Positions 51,672-62,221 of a stretch of 64,000 nucleotides of DNA are shown here, piece by piece (within the stretch, counting starts at the first letter, position 1; each line of letters begins with the position of its first letter). Below the pieces are notes generated by a model. That model was not told where the DNA came from, did not search any database, and worked only from the letters and a program-made list of their open reading frames with translations. Made by a program: the position numbers and the translations under genes. Source of the DNA: Pseudomaricurvus albidus (GTDB lineage Bacteria > Pseudomonadota > Gammaproteobacteria > Pseudomonadales > Cellvibrionaceae). The DNA lies in NCBI RefSeq assembly GCF_018863235.1, contig NZ_JAHKRS010000010.1:106377-170376 (forward strand), given 5' to 3'.

Positions 51672-52114
51672 ATACCTATAATTCTCAGAGTCGTGCGTGG
51701 TTGAAAGCCGCTTAACTGGCCGCTATTGGTGAACCAGATATTGCCTATGATAGATGTTAGTTATTGGTAAGGCACTTGTCAGTTTTCATTTCAGGTTTTT
51801 ATGGTCATAAGACTGGCTTGCTGCCGTAGATGTATCCTTCGCCAGCGAGTAATGCCGCATAGTACGTTTTTATAGTCCATGTCAGTGTGAAAAAGTTCAT
51901 CAATAATATTTTAAAAGCGGGTGGGTCTTCTTTTTTGGCACTTGGCTCTGCTTTTTGGGTGTGGGATTGTTGATTTTTCTGCCTTCATTGGGCTACAGGT
52001 GCTTTGCCGTGGCTTTGCAGGTAGTATGGCGTCCCTGATGTCGTCTGCTCCTTGAAGTGAGCAGAAATTGAACAGGTTCAGGCACCGATTATTACGTTTC
52101 AGGTAGTACAAAAT
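51672..52114. other. 443-bp divergent slt / uup intergenic region
   Basis: It must contain the promoters of slt and uup. CAGGT precedes the uup ATG. Base composition is AT-rich near 51880-51930. No ORF with a credible ribosome-binding site, RNA gene or repeat was seen. Confidence 0.5.
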
Positions 52115-54046
52115 ATGTCCTTGATTGAATTGAAAAAAGCCAGTTTGCATTACGGCACCCGGATTTTGCTGGACGGTATCGATCTGTCCATCGACAAAGG
52201 ACAAAGGGTCTGTTTGATTGGGCGTAATGGGGCAGGAAAGTCCAGCCTTCTGAAGGTGTTGTCAGGCGATGTGCTTTTGGATGACGGGAGTGTATGGCGA
52301 CAGCCCACCCTGAAGGTGGCTCGTTTGGAACAGGATCTTCCGGAAGCCGATGACTTGAGTGTGTACGATGTGGTTTCCAGTGGCCTGAATGAAGTTGGGG
52401 CACTATTGGCGGAATATCACCGCCTGTTGTCACACATCGAAGAAGAAGGTGCGCTGGACAAACTGGCGAGAGTGCAGCAAGGCATCGACAGTCAGGACGG
52501 ATGGAGCCTGCAACAGCGAGTCGAAACGGTGATCACAAAACTGGATCTGCCGGCAGACAAGACTATGGCTGAGTTGTCCGGAGGCTGGCGTCGTCGGGTG
52601 GCTCTGGCAAAAGCCCTGGTGATTGAGCCGGATTTATTGTTGCTTGATGAACCTACCAACCACTTGGATGTATTGGCCATTGAATGGCTTGAAAAGCAGG
52701 TGCTGGAGTTCCGTGGTGCAGTGGTGTTTATCACCCACGACAGGTCCTTACTGCAAAGCCTGGCGACCGATATTGTTGAGCTTGACCGCGGACACATCCG
52801 CAGTTGGCATGGGGACTACAAGAGTTTTCTGGAGTTCCGGGAGCAACAATTACTGGAAGAGGAGCGCCATAATGCCTTGTTCGACAAACGTCTTGCCGAG
52901 GAAGAAAGCTGGATTCGTCAGGGGATCAAGGCGCGCAGAACCCGCAATGAAGGTCGTGTCCGGGCGCTGAAAGCGATGCGGGTGGAGCGTTCAGAGCGTC
53001 GGGAAAGACAGGGTAATGCCAAAATTGAGATCAATGCTGGAGGTTTGTCTGGCAAATTGGTCGCCCAGCTTGAAAATGTCAGTCATCGTTTCTCCGATGA
53101 GGCTGCCTGGGTCATTGATCGTTTTACATCTACGGTCATTCGGGGAGATCGCATAGGCTTTATTGGCCCCAATGGTGCCGGAAAGAGTACCTTGTTGAAA
53201 ATCATACTGGGCCAGCTGACACCGACAGAAGGTAAGGTGCAGTGCGGTACCAATATCGAAATTGCGTATTTTGATCAGCTTCGTGATCAGCTCGACCTGG
53301 AAAAAAACGCCGTCGACAATGTTTCTGAAGGCCGCGATAGCATCACAATTGGTGACAGAACCCGTCACATCATCAGCTATTTAAGTGACTTTCTGTTTAC
53401 AGGTGACCGGGCCAGAACCCCTTTGAAGGCACTCTCAGGTGGTGAGCGCAACCGGGTACTTTTGGCCAAGCTGTTCAGTAAGCCCAGTAATTTGCTGGTT
53501 TTGGATGAGCCAACAAACGATCTGGATGTTGAAACGCTGGAACTGCTGGAAGAGATCCTGGCGCAGTTTGACGGTACCATTCTACTGGTCAGCCACGACC
53601 GGGCATTTCTGGATAACGTAGTGACCAGCACGATTGCCTTTGAGGGTAACGGCAAGGTCCGTGAATACGTTGGTGGTTATGAAGACTGGATCCGACAGGG
53701 GGGGCGCTGGAATTCTGAGCAAGCTACAGCCGGAGCGGATAACGCTAAGCCCGTCGACACTCAGGAAAAAGACAAAAAAACGTCCATAAATGAAGGGGGG
53801 GGCGCTGCTGAAACGGCACCTTCCAAGACCAAGTTAAGCTACAAGCTCCAGCGAGAATTAAATTCTCTACCGGCTGAAATCGAGTCGCTAGAAGAGCGAG
53901 TTTCCGAAATTGAGGCTGAAATGGCAGAGCCGGGGTTTTATGAGCAAGATCATCAGGCGATCGATGCTGTTGTTCAAAAGCTGTCCGATGTTCAGACAGA
54001 GCTGGAAGCTAAATATGCCCGCTGGGATGAACTGGAGGCTATGTAG
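52115..54046 (+). CDS. uup: ABC-F ATPase Uup
   Basis: A 643-residue cytoplasmic ABC-F protein with two ATPase domains and no membrane segments. ABC1 has GRNGAGKSSLL, LSGGWRRRVALAKAL and LLLLDEPTNHLD; ABC2 has GPNGAGKSTLL, LSGGERNRVLLAKL and LLVLDEPTNDLD. An interdomain linker is rich in Arg/Glu. A Uup-specific C-terminal coiled coil (~575-643) binds DNA in E. coli. Uup is implicated in ribosome function and in limiting transposon excision. The linker before the coiled coil is encoded over G8 (53795-53802) and A7 tracts, possible slippage sites. Confidence 0.94.
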   Translation: MSLIELKKASLHYGTRILLDGIDLSIDKGQRVCLIGRNGAGKSSLLKVLSGDVLLDDGSVWRQPTLKVARLEQDLPEADDLSVYDVVSSGLNEVGALLAEYHRLLSHIEEEGALDKLARVQQGIDSQDGWSLQQRVETVITKLDLPADKTMAELSGGWRRRVALAKALVIEPDLLLLDEPTNHLDVLAIEWLEKQVLEFRGAVVFITHDRSLLQSLATDIVELDRGHIRSWHGDYKSFLEFREQQLLEEERHNALFDKRLAEEESWIRQGIKARRTRNEGRVRALKAMRVERSERRERQGNAKIEINAGGLSGKLVAQLENVSHRFSDEAAWVIDRFTSTVIRGDRIGFIGPNGAGKSTLLKIILGQLTPTEGKVQCGTNIEIAYFDQLRDQLDLEKNAVDNVSEGRDSITIGDRTRHIISYLSDFLFTGDRARTPLKALSGGERNRVLLAKLFSKPSNLLVLDEPTNDLDVETLELLEEILAQFDGTILLVSHDRAFLDNVVTSTIAFEGNGKVREYVGGYEDWIRQGGRWNSEQATAGADNAKPVDTQEKDKKTSINEGGGAAETAPSKTKLSYKLQRELNSLPAEIESLEERVSEIEAEMAEPGFYEQDHQAIDAVVQKLSDVQTELEAKYARWDELEAM

Positions 54047-54068
54047 CCTCCGTTCGTTCATTCTGAAC

Positions 54069-54503
54069 TTAATCCTGTACTCTGACAGCCAGAACATCCC
54101 GTTTGGCACCGTGGAGTACACCATTGGCTGTTGAACCGAGCAGCAGGGCCAGACCTTTTCGGCCGTGGCTGCCGACCACAATCAGGTCTGCGCCCAGCTG
54201 ATCAGCCAAATCATGGATTTCTGCGACGGGTTGTCCCACCTGAATATTTTGCGCGTCAGCAGGGATGTTGTGGGGTTTGGCTAGTGTGGCCAGTTGCTCC
54301 GTGGCCTGTGTTTGAAGCTGTTCCTGAATATCCGTGAGATCCACGGGAATATCGCCTCCATAGGCGAATGTCAGGGGTTCAACGACATGGACAAGCGATA
54401 GCTTGGCGTTGTTGGCTTTGGCGAGAGTGACCGCTCTATCCAGCACCTGCTGTGATTCATCGCTGAGGTCCAGACTGACGAGTATGTGAGTGTAATTTGT
54501 CAT
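54069..54503 (-). CDS. Universal stress protein, UspA family
   Basis: A 144-residue cytoplasmic protein with the single Usp fold. The ATP-binding signature near the end is GSHGRKGLALLLGSTANGVL, so it is of the nucleotide-binding type. ATG 54503 has AGGAG 8 nt upstream, which decides the start over a longer frame. It is convergent with uup and divergent from the next gene. Confidence 0.93.
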   Translation of the reverse strand: MTNYTHILVSLDLSDESQQVLDRAVTLAKANNAKLSLVHVVEPLTFAYGGDIPVDLTDIQEQLQTQATEQLATLAKPHNIPADAQNIQVGQPVAEIHDLADQLGADLIVVGSHGRKGLALLLGSTANGVLHGAKRDVLAVRVQD

Positions 54504-54686
54504 GGTTAACTCCTGTATTTGGCTACGACAGTTGCGCGTAATCACCGACAAAACCGACTTATGGCCTTATTATTAACGTTTCAGGTTATAGATAAAGTTC
54601 ATACTAGACCCTTGTTTTAAAAAAAACTAGAGAATATCCCTACTGTTTCAAGTGTTTTAACTTTGCTGCAGTCCGCGGGAGTTCTG

Positions 54687-55205
54687 ATGTTACGGAAAGG
54701 TACGATATCGATGTGGATCCCTGTCGCAATATGTCTGGCTGCAATAGCCTTGTTTTTAGGTCCGATTTTATTGATGCAGCCGACGGCCTCTCAGCGTCGT
54801 GAAGCTAAATTACGCAAATTGGCACTTGATCATGGCTTGCGAGTGCATCTGCAGCAGTACCCTGAAGGGGCCGAGAGTGACGGCAGGACGAAAACTATTG
54901 CCAGTTACTGCTTGCCTTGGGCTGATAAAAAAGACGCACAGCATGCCTGGGTGCTGGTGAAAAAGAAGTACGAGCATGGTCTGCACTTCAGCGGTCGCTG
55001 GGATTGGAATAAAAAGGCTGAAGGTGTGAATCTGACTGCTTTGGAGCAAAGTCTTGATACTGTTCCAGAGCGAATTATTGCCATCGCCTCCGGGCCTCAG
55101 GGGCTGTGTTGTTACTGGAATGAGTTGGGGGGAGAGGGCGTAGTGGATGAGATCAATGCCTGGCTTCAACGGACTTCGGGAGAGCTGGCAGGTTTTGGCC
55201 GCTAG
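54687..55205 (+). CDS. Unrecognised membrane-anchored protein
   Basis: A 172-residue protein. One N-terminal membrane segment (~11-30, VAICLAAIALFLGPILLMQP) is followed by a basic stretch (SQRREAKLRKLALDHGLRVHL) and a soluble domain of ~120 residues with conserved-looking Trp and Gly (HFSGRWDWNKKAEG). Similar proteins in Pseudomonas are annotated only as hypothetical. ATG 54687 with GGGAG upstream was chosen; ATG 54711 directly before the membrane segment is also possible. Confidence 0.7.
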   Translation: MLRKGTISMWIPVAICLAAIALFLGPILLMQPTASQRREAKLRKLALDHGLRVHLQQYPEGAESDGRTKTIASYCLPWADKKDAQHAWVLVKKKYEHGLHFSGRWDWNKKAEGVNLTALEQSLDTVPERIIAIASGPQGLCCYWNELGGEGVVDEINAWLQRTSGELAGFGR

Positions 55206-55247
55206 CTTCTGAGGATCGTTGTGAAAAAACAGTAAGCAAGATAGAGA

Positions 55248-56093
55248 TTAGGTTGGCAGGGCATCCAGATTATCAAGGCTGCGGTTGCTTTCCTCTTCTT
55301 CTGGCCCGGCAATGGATGTGGTGCTCAATGCACTAAAAAGTGAGTCGTCATCATTTGCAGACCCTGAGTTTTCGCTCTGGATTGAGTGAATTTCCGGCAT
55401 AAGGCGAGGGGAAAACCCGTTGCGTCTGTTATTGAGAACGTCCGAAATCTCCTTGATGAAATCCTGTCGGCGAGGGTCAGGATGGGAAGACTGAATCAAC
55501 ATTTGTTGCGCTTTTTTATAAAAAGCGTGTGCTGATAGAAGATCCCGACGTCGCATGGCTTTGTAGCCCTGACCAATGTGTGAGATCACATCAATCATCA
55601 GGTGAGCCCAGCGAAGATCAGACATCAGTGGCTCCAGATCTTCCAGTGTGATCTTCCCGCTACTTTGTTGTCGCCTCAGAATCAGGCCGGCTTCTTCGAC
55701 GGTTCTTTTCGAGCGAGCAATCTGCGCGTCACTGTGTTTACGTCTGTCCAGAGCAGGCTTTTGTGCTGTAGCCAGGTCGCTTTCGTATTGTTCAAGACGG
55801 GCCAAAGCGGTCTGGTGAATGGCATTCAGATAGCCCGTGTCCGGGTGAGCCTGTTTCATAGCCAGTACTTTTTCCAGTATCTCATCATTAAGCAGTTTGG
55901 CTATGAGACGGTTTTCGACAAGTCGGTCTATTTCAAGCACAACTTCTTCCATATCCTGTACCTGAAAGCGGAGTTGACGCAGTTTTTGCTGCACAATTCG
56001 CCGACGATTTTCCTTTTCGTTCACAATGCTGACGACAATGAGAGAGCCGGTAGCGAGTGCGCAGAAAATGAACAGATAAGTCAGTGAAGACAT
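55248..56093 (-). CDS. Unrecognised membrane-anchored coiled-coil protein
   Basis: A 281-residue protein. An N-terminal membrane segment (MSSLTYLFIFCALATGSLIVV) is followed by a long helical, charged region with coiled-coil periodicity (~25-215) that includes TPR-like residues near DLLSAHAFYKKAQQML. The tail is acidic. I do not recognise the family. The start at 56093 places the membrane segment at the N-terminus; the frame extends 39 codons upstream without support. It is convergent with the preceding gene and divergent from topA. Confidence 0.7.
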   Translation of the reverse strand: MSSLTYLFIFCALATGSLIVVSIVNEKENRRRIVQQKLRQLRFQVQDMEEVVLEIDRLVENRLIAKLLNDEILEKVLAMKQAHPDTGYLNAIHQTALARLEQYESDLATAQKPALDRRKHSDAQIARSKRTVEEAGLILRRQQSSGKITLEDLEPLMSDLRWAHLMIDVISHIGQGYKAMRRRDLLSAHAFYKKAQQMLIQSSHPDPRRQDFIKEISDVLNNRRNGFSPRLMPEIHSIQSENSGSANDDDSLFSALSTTSIAGPEEEESNRSLDNLDALPT

Positions 56094-56528
56094 AGTGATA
56101 TCTTGAAAGTGAATTGTCCCTAATACCTGATTTAGCGGCCTGATTGCAGGGATCTTTAGTGGAGCTGGGTGATGTGTCGCTCTTTTATTACTGCAGCCAG
56201 GTCTTTTCAATCGCCCTTAAACTGTGCTATCTCTAAAAAAGAGCAACAGCTCAGAGAGTCGGGAAGGTGTGGTCTGGCAAGGATAAAGTAAGAATTGGCC
56301 TTAAAAATTTGGTTTTTTCGACTTTTTGCACTTAAATCCTCAAGATGGCTTGACCCTCAGGCAGCTAGCAATTATACATGCGCATCCTGAGGCCGGCGCT
56401 AGATTGGCCACGTCTCCCAAGACGCATTATTGAACAGGCACTGACCATCGGTAAGCGTCAGGTAGTAAAGAATTAATGGTTAGCGGTTCATAAAAGCCGG
56501 TAACTGTACGTATAAATAGAAGGAAGAT
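56094..56528. other. 435-bp region upstream of topA
   Basis: It contains an inverted repeat CCTCAGG (56355-56361) / CCTGAGG (56386-56392) and, just before the topA start, AGAAGGAAG. A TATAAA sits near 56512. topA promoters are usually supercoiling-sensitive, but nothing here proves it. No ORF is convincing. Confidence 0.5.
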
Positions 56529-59207
56529 ATGGGCAAATCCTTAGTTATTGTTGAATCACCCGCAAAAGCGAAGACAATCAACAAATACCTCGGCAATGAC
56601 TTTATTGTTAAGTCCAGTGTCGGTCATATCCGGGATTTGCCTACCAGTGGTGGAGCAAAAAGCACAGTCGATCCTAAAGAAAGGGCGCGTCAAGCTGCTA
56701 TCACCCGTAAGCTATCACCTGAAGAAAAGGTGATCCATAAACGTAAAAAAGCCAAAGAACAGCTGATCAAGCGTATGGGTATCGATCCTGAAAATGGTTG
56801 GGAAGCCCATTACGAAATTTTGCCCGGCAAAGAAAAAGTTGTTGATGAATTAAGAAAACTCGCAGAAAAAGCAGACACAATCTATCTCGCGACGGACTTG
56901 GACAGAGAGGGAGAGGCCATTGCCTGGCACTTGCAGAAGGCAATCGGTGGTGATGAATCCCGTTACCGTCGGGTAGTTTTTAATGAGATTACCAAAAGCG
57001 CCATCCAGGAAGCTTTTAAGCAGCCGGGACCCATCGACCAGAATCGGGTAAACGCTCAACAAGCCCGACGTTTCCTGGATCGCGTGGTGGGGTATATGGT
57101 ATCTCCGCTATTGTGGGAAAAGGTTGCGCGTGGCTTGTCCGCAGGTCGGGTGCAGTCAGTTGCAGTACGTCTTGTGGTCGAGCGTGAGCGTGAAATTCGT
57201 GCATTTATACCGGAAGAGTACTGGGATGTTTTTGCCGACCTTAAGTCTGCCGGTGGCGATGATGTTCGCTTTGAAGTTAAACGCTGCAAAGGGGAAGCCT
57301 TCAAACCCCTGAGCGAAAAAGACGCCATGGCTGCCGTTGAGGCGCTGAAGAAAGCCGCTTACAGCATCAGCGCTCGGGAAGACAAGCCTACCAAGTCCAA
57401 GCCCGGAGCACCGTATATCACATCGACCTTACAGCAAGCAGCGAGTACCCGGTTGGGTTTCAGTGTCAAGAAAACCATGATGCTTGCGCAGCGCTTGTAT
57501 GAGGCTGGTTATATTACTTATATGCGTACGGACTCAACCAATTTGAGTAAAGAGGCCGTCGAATCCTGCCGTGAGTTTATTCTCGAGCAATTCGGAAAAC
57601 CTTATTTGCCAGAGTCTGCTAACAGTTACTCCAGCAAAGAGGGCGCACAGGAAGCGCACGAAGCTATTCGTCCTTCTTCTGTAACAACCAAGCCTACCCA
57701 GCTCAAGGGTATGGAGCGTGATGCTGAACGCTTGTACACCCTCATCTGGCAACAATTTGTAGCCTGTCAAATGACGCCCGCTGAATTTACCAGTACCTCT
57801 CTGACAGTAACCGCCGGTGATTACGAGTTGAAGACCCGCGGTCGTGTTATTCGTTTTGATGGTTTTCTTAAGGTACAGCCGCCTGCGGGTAAAAAGGACG
57901 AAGATGTGGTCCTGCCAGAGCTGGCGGTTGGCGATACCATGACACTGAAAGAGATAGATCCGAATCAGCATTTCACCAAGCCGCCTGCGCGTTATTCCGA
58001 GGCCAGTTTGGTAAAAGAGCTTGAAAAGCGTGGTATTGGTCGCCCTTCCACTTACGCTTCCATTATTTCCACAATTCAGGATCGTGGTTATGCGCATGTG
58101 GACAAACGTCGTTTTTATGCGGATAAAATGGGTGATATCGTCACCGAACGCTTGACTGAAAGCTTCACCGATCTAATGGATTACAGCTTTACCGCCAACA
58201 TGGAAGAGTCATTGGATGATGTCGCTGACGGCAAGGTCGAATGGCACAGTCTGCTGGACCGGTTCTATAAAGACTTCTCCGAAACACTGCTGAATGCTCA
58301 AAATGATGAGGGCGGTATGCGCCCGAATGAGCCAACAGAAACCGACATCCCCTGTACCACTTGCGGCAGACCAATGCAGATTCGCACAGGGACAACCGGG
58401 GTCTTCCTGGGATGTTCCGGCTATGCATTGCCTCCGAAAGAGCGTTGTAAATCGACGATGAATCTCGTGTCTGGAGATGAGGCGGTCAATGCGGATGAGG
58501 ACGATGAAGCCGAGTCCAAGCAGTTACGTAATAAGCGTCGTTGTAAGCTGTGTAACACGGCAATGGACAGCTATCTGCTGGATGAATCTCGCAAGCTGCA
58601 TATCTGTGGTAACAATCCGGATTGCCCGGGTTTTGAAGTTGAAAAGGGCTCCTTTAAGCTCAAGGGTTATGATGGTCCGACCCTGGAATGCGACAAGTGT
58701 GGTAAGGAGATGCAACTGAAGACCGGACGTTTCGGTAAATACTTCGGTTGTACCGGTGAAGATTGTAAGAATACCCGCAAGCTGTTGAAAAACGGTGAGG
58801 CCGCGCCGCCGAAAATGGATCCGGTTCCGATGCCTGAATTACAGTGCCAGAAAGTCGAGGATCACTACATCTTAAGAGATGGTGCATCGGGTTTGTTCCT
58901 TGCCGCGAGTCAATTTCCTAAAAACCGTGAGACACGCGCACCTTTGGTTTCCGAGTTGCTTCCTCACAAATCAGAGATCGATCCCAAGTACAGCTTTCTT
59001 TTCTCAGCTCCAACCGAGGATGATGAGGGTAACCCGACACTGGTTCGTTTCAGTCGTAAAACCAAGGAGCAGTACGTTCAATCCGAGATTGAAGGCAAGG
59101 CCACTGGATGGAAGGCCTTCTATGAAAATGGTGGCTGGGTTGTGACGACCAAAGGCAGCAAGAGTAAGGCGCCTGCCAAGAAGAAAAAAGCAACTAAGGC
59201 CTCGTAA
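56529..59207 (+). CDS. topA: DNA topoisomerase I
   Basis: An 892-residue type IA topoisomerase that relaxes negative supercoils. The TOPRIM domain starts at [14 protein letters not shown] (Glu9) with [15 protein letters not shown]. The active-site Tyr331 is in [13 protein letters not shown]. The C-terminal zinc-ribbon region has [34 protein letters not shown] and [21 protein letters not shown], followed by a Lys/Ala-rich tail ([13 protein letters not shown]). The length is typical of Pseudomonas TopA. AGAAGGAAG precedes the ATG and a clear terminator follows. Confidence 0.97.
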   Translation: MGKSLVIVESPAKAKTINKYLGNDFIVKSSVGHIRDLPTSGGAKSTVDPKERARQAAITRKLSPEEKVIHKRKKAKEQLIKRMGIDPENGWEAHYEILPGKEKVVDELRKLAEKADTIYLATDLDREGEAIAWHLQKAIGGDESRYRRVVFNEITKSAIQEAFKQPGPIDQNRVNAQQARRFLDRVVGYMVSPLLWEKVARGLSAGRVQSVAVRLVVEREREIRAFIPEEYWDVFADLKSAGGDDVRFEVKRCKGEAFKPLSEKDAMAAVEALKKAAYSISAREDKPTKSKPGAPYITSTLQQAASTRLGFSVKKTMMLAQRLYEAGYITYMRTDSTNLSKEAVESCREFILEQFGKPYLPESANSYSSKEGAQEAHEAIRPSSVTTKPTQLKGMERDAERLYTLIWQQFVACQMTPAEFTSTSLTVTAGDYELKTRGRVIRFDGFLKVQPPAGKKDEDVVLPELAVGDTMTLKEIDPNQHFTKPPARYSEASLVKELEKRGIGRPSTYASIISTIQDRGYAHVDKRRFYADKMGDIVTERLTESFTDLMDYSFTANMEESLDDVADGKVEWHSLLDRFYKDFSETLLNAQNDEGGMRPNEPTETDIPCTTCGRPMQIRTGTTGVFLGCSGYALPPKERCKSTMNLVSGDEAVNADEDDEAESKQLRNKRRCKLCNTAMDSYLLDESRKLHICGNNPDCPGFEVEKGSFKLKGYDGPTLECDKCGKEMQLKTGRFGKYFGCTGEDCKNTRKLLKNGEAAPPKMDPVPMPELQCQKVEDHYILRDGASGLFLAASQFPKNRETRAPLVSELLPHKSEIDPKYSFLFSAPTEDDEGNPTLVRFSRKTKEQYVQSEIEGKATGWKAFYENGGWVVTTKGSKSKAPAKKKKATKAS

Positions 59208-59243
59208 ACATATAGACCGGCAACCAAATCAGTGAATGAAGAT

Positions 59244-59268
59244 AAGTGGCGCTTAGAGCGCCACTTTT
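59244..59268 (+). terminator. Rho-independent terminator after topA
   Basis: AAGTGGCGC pairs with GCGCCACTT over a TTAGA loop, followed by TTTT. Confidence 0.9.
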
Positions 59269-59311
59269 CGTTTTGGCCAATGTCAACAGCTTGGTCATTT
59301 AAGGAAAAGCT

Positions 59312-59893
59312 ATGTACACCCCTAAATACTTCCAGGTCTCGGATCGGGAAGAAGCGTACGCCTTTATCGAGACGAATGGTTTTGGTCAGTTGATTTCGAA
59401 AGTTGATGGCAGACTGTTTTCGACCCATATGCCATTTTTACTTTCTGATGATAAAACCAGGCTCTATGGTCATTTAGCTAAAAATAACCCTCAGCATATT
59501 GAGCTTGAAGGGCAAGAGCTTTTGATCAGTATTCAGGGGCCTCACGATTACATTTCGCCTGGCTGGTATACATCACCGGGAGTCCCTACCTGGAACTATC
59601 AATCTCTGAGCCTTTATGGTGAGGGAAGAGTATTTAGTGATACCGATAAGCTTAAAAGTGTCGTTGATACATTAACCCGAAAATATGAGTCAGGCCTGAC
59701 TCAATCATGGGAACCGGAATATAATAAGGCCATGCTGAACGCTATCGTTGGTGTTGAAATTAAGATCAGCGATATTCATTGTACTTACAAACTCAGCCAG
59801 AACCGCCCAGCAGAGGATAGGGCGAAGGTAATAACTGAATTGAAAGCTAGAGGATCAAATGCTCTGGCAGCTGAAATGGAGCGTTGTCAGTAG
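59312..59893 (+). CDS. PaiB-like FMN-binding protein
   Basis: A 193-residue protein of the PaiB/FMN-binding split-barrel family (MYTPKYFQVSDREEAYAFI at the start, THMPFLLSDD, ISPGWYTSPGVPTWNYQSL in the middle). Bacillus PaiB was described as a negative regulator of sporulation and protease genes, but the fold suggests a flavin-dependent enzyme or a flavin-binding regulator. AAGGAAAAG precedes the ATG. It has its own space between the topA terminator and the DUF6586 gene. Confidence 0.86.
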   Translation: MYTPKYFQVSDREEAYAFIETNGFGQLISKVDGRLFSTHMPFLLSDDKTRLYGHLAKNNPQHIELEGQELLISIQGPHDYISPGWYTSPGVPTWNYQSLSLYGEGRVFSDTDKLKSVVDTLTRKYESGLTQSWEPEYNKAMLNAIVGVEIKISDIHCTYKLSQNRPAEDRAKVITELKARGSNALAAEMERCQ

Positions 59894-59990
59894 CGCAGTG
59901 TTGTCTGTAGTTAATTGTTTTCCTACAGACTCAGAGCCGCGTATGTATGCCCACAATGTTCATTGTATTGTCTGAGATGGAAGGTCCGCC

Positions 59991-60464
59991 ATGAGTAATC
60001 CATACCAACCAAGAGTGCAGCAGAAATTGTCCCATTGCCGTATGAGCTTGCAGTGGCTCGATGCCTCTGAAAGGGTTGGGCGACAGGAGGAGGAAGCATT
60101 GCTTCAGGGAGCTTTGGTGCATCTGGCTATTGCCTGTCGTTTGTATTTAAGAGAGTTGGCATACAACTTGTCAGTGACAACCCCGGAAAGAATTTATCAG
60201 GTTCTGGATCTGGTAGACGCTGCCCCGGCTGGTGCCGGCGTTGAGGAACTGAGGGGGCAGAAATGGATTGCACCGCTTTTTGCTGCAGAGCGGGAGATTC
60301 TTAACCCTACAGTTCAGGGGCCGTCAGCATCTCCAGGGCCTCATATTATTGCTGCTGATAGGGCCGTTGGTACTTCAGAGGTAACCATAGAGAGAGTAAA
60401 GCAATTCTTGAATGAGTTGTCTCAATTGGTTGAACGTCAGCGCCTGTCTTTCGAAGAGTACTGA
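59991..60464 (+). CDS. DUF6586 family protein
   Basis: A 157-residue soluble, helical protein (LSHCRMSLQWLDASERVGRQEEEALLQGALVHLAIACRLYLREL). It matches the DUF6586 family found between topA and sulA/lexA in Pseudomonas; function unknown. GGAAGG lies upstream of the ATG. Confidence 0.78.
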   Translation: MSNPYQPRVQQKLSHCRMSLQWLDASERVGRQEEEALLQGALVHLAIACRLYLRELAYNLSVTTPERIYQVLDLVDAAPAGAGVEELRGQKWIAPLFAAEREILNPTVQGPSASPGPHIIAADRAVGTSEVTIERVKQFLNELSQLVERQRLSFEEY

Positions 60465-60696
60465 TCAGAGCTGTTATTGGCTTTCCTCTGCCTATTCAGG
60501 TGTCATTTAGCTGCTTTAGATCACGAGAATAATCTGCGAACCGGGAGTTTGCAGGTCACGGGGGCGGCCGAATTGGAATTCCGTACCGGAAAAATGTTAG
60601 AATCCACCCTTCTTATTTGATTGCATTGGCTTGGGCAGACAGGGGAACACCTGCTGATCAACTCCTTTGGCATGTTTTTCTTCTTTTGGAGTTGTT

Positions 60697-60945
60697 ATGT
60701 CTTCCGCCCTGTACGAAATTGTCGAGCTAGCTGACGGAGGTGTCGGTTTGCGTCGCGCAGGTGAGGACGAAAGTGAGCCGCTGGTGTGCATCAAATTCTC
60801 TAAAGAAGCCGAAGAATTCCTGAAAGAAGCCCGCTTTGATGTTGTTAAGGCGATGATTGAAGCTGGACTCGAAACGGTCGGGGATCTGGCTGAGCAAAAT
60901 TACGCTGAGTTCGAGCTGGAGCCCGAGCAGCGTACGTTACACTAA
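60697..60945 (+). CDS. Conserved small acidic protein
   Basis: An 82-residue acidic protein with no membrane segment (MSSALYEIVELADGG at the start, FSKEAEEFLKEARFDVVKAMIEAGLETV in the middle). Similar small proteins sit in this place in Pseudomonas genomes, but I know of no function. TTTTGGAG lies 6 nt before the ATG; longer upstream frames lack support. Confidence 0.8.
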   Translation: MSSALYEIVELADGGVGLRRAGEDESEPLVCIKFSKEAEEFLKEARFDVVKAMIEAGLETVGDLAEQNYAEFELEPEQRTLH

Positions 60946-61052
60946 GTTTCTTACTTGTCTTCGCAGTTTCCTGCTGACTTCTCTTCGTTCCGGCTGGTGG
61001 TAATATAAAGACATCTGGCCAAATAGAACCTTAAAGCATCCAAAATCTCAAT

Positions 61053-61520
61053 TTACCGATACCGGATCAGTAATGCCCGGCTCTTACCCGCTTGTGCCGC
61101 TGATTCCAAATGAGAAAACACGCTTTCACTCAACTCATCCAGTGAGGCAATCACTGTGTGACTGGTACCTGTATTCAGTGCTTCCCATAAAATCCAGCGA
61201 GTCGATTCATCACAATTGCTTCGAATGATGCGTACCTTGTCGGTTTCCACACCGTAAGACGCAAGCACCTCTCTGTCCACTGGGGCGTCTGCAATCCAGG
61301 TGATCCAGCGCTCAGCGTTGCGACTCAGGTGCGCGAGCATCGGCAGTAGCAGCATTTGTGCGTCAGGGCTGTGCTGGGTAAGTACCAGTTCCGTGATTCC
61401 GGAGCTGTTAGTTGCCTGAGTCTGAGTATCAACAGGTTGAAACACACCATGACCGGAGCCGGCAGCAGATGTATTTTCCTGTGCGTTTATGGCAGGTTGA
61501 AGTTGTCTTGCAGTAGGCAT
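61053..61520 (-). CDS. sulA: SOS cell-division inhibitor SulA
   Basis: A 155-residue protein predicted to bind FtsZ and stop septation during SOS. The N-terminal ~40 residues are variable. The SulA core follows: ITELVLTQHS, LLLPMLAHLSRNAERWITWI, a Rossmann-like region, and ALNTGTSHTVIASLDEL with RALLIRYR at the end. GGAGAAC precedes the ATG. It is downstream of lexA on the same strand with an 83-bp gap, so it should be co-transcribed and SOS-induced from the lexA promoter. I found no separate CTG-N10-CAG box in the gap. Confidence 0.9.
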   Translation of the reverse strand: MPTARQLQPAINAQENTSAAGSGHGVFQPVDTQTQATNSSGITELVLTQHSPDAQMLLLPMLAHLSRNAERWITWIADAPVDREVLASYGVETDKVRIIRSNCDESTRWILWEALNTGTSHTVIASLDELSESVFSHLESAAQAGKSRALLIRYR

Positions 61521-61595
61521 TATGTTCTCCAGTCTGTGATTTGCGGCTGTTGATAGAGGTATTTGATAACGCCGAGGTGTCCGAGTGTGGATGCT

Positions 61596-61615
61596 CGGAG
61601 GGATTAATCCCTCCG
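61596..61615. other. Perfect 20-bp palindrome at the lexA 3' end
   Basis: CGGAGGGATTAATCCCTCCG is fully self-complementary and overlaps the lexA stop codon, in the lexA-sulA transcript. As RNA it would form a hairpin of up to eight pairs with a tetraloop. No T-run follows, so it may tune lexA/sulA ratios or mRNA stability rather than terminate (inference). Confidence 0.75.
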
Positions 61616-62206
61616 GATCACCCCTACGCTTAGGCCTTCGATGGCAAAGTCCTGATCCTTCAAGTCCACCTCAATGACGTTAAATTCTTCGTTTTCGGGG
61701 AAAAGCTCAATTAGGTGGGAGCCCCGTTTGCGCTGGTAGCGTTTCACTGTGACTTCATCTTCGATACGGGCTACCACAATATCGCCATTGCGAACCTGAT
61801 CGGTCTTGTGAACAGCCAGCAGGTCGCCGTCCATAATGCCCACGTTCTTCATGCTTTCACCGGTAACACGTAGCAAAAAGTCGGCGCTTGGAGAAAAAAA
61901 GTCATGAGGGATGCTGCAGTATTCTTCGATATGTTCCGTGGCCAATACTGGACTACCGGCAGCGACACGACCCACAACAGGAATGCCTGTTGTTTCTTCT
62001 GGCAGGCGAATTCCCCGAGATGCACCGGCAACCATTTCGATAGCGCCTTTACGTGCCAGGGCCTTCAGATGTTCTTCTGCCGCGTTGGCGGATTTAAACC
62101 CAAGCTCTTTTGCGATTTCAGCACGGGTGGGCGGGTAGCCGGTATCTTCAATATTGCGTTTGATCAGATTGAGAACTTCTTCCTGCCTTGAGGTGAGCTT
62201 GATCAT
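61604..62206 (-). CDS. lexA: SOS regulator LexA
   Basis: A 200-residue repressor. An N-terminal winged helix ([33 protein letters not shown]) is followed by the self-cleavage site Ala83-Gly84 (VAAGSP) and the Ser/Lys catalytic pair Ser118 (GESM) and Lys155 (VTVKRYQ). RecA-stimulated autocleavage derepresses SOS genes. The start at 62206 gives the E. coli N-terminus. Two LexA boxes overlie its promoter, showing autoregulation. It is first in an operon with sulA. Confidence 0.97.
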   Translation of the reverse strand: MIKLTSRQEEVLNLIKRNIEDTGYPPTRAEIAKELGFKSANAAEEHLKALARKGAIEMVAGASRGIRLPEETTGIPVVGRVAAGSPVLATEHIEEYCSIPHDFFSPSADFLLRVTGESMKNVGIMDGDLLAVHKTDQVRNGDIVVARIEDEVTVKRYQRKRGSHLIELFPENEEFNVIEVDLKDQDFAIEGLSVGVIRRD

Positions 62207-62221
62207 AAGAACTTGCCTTTC

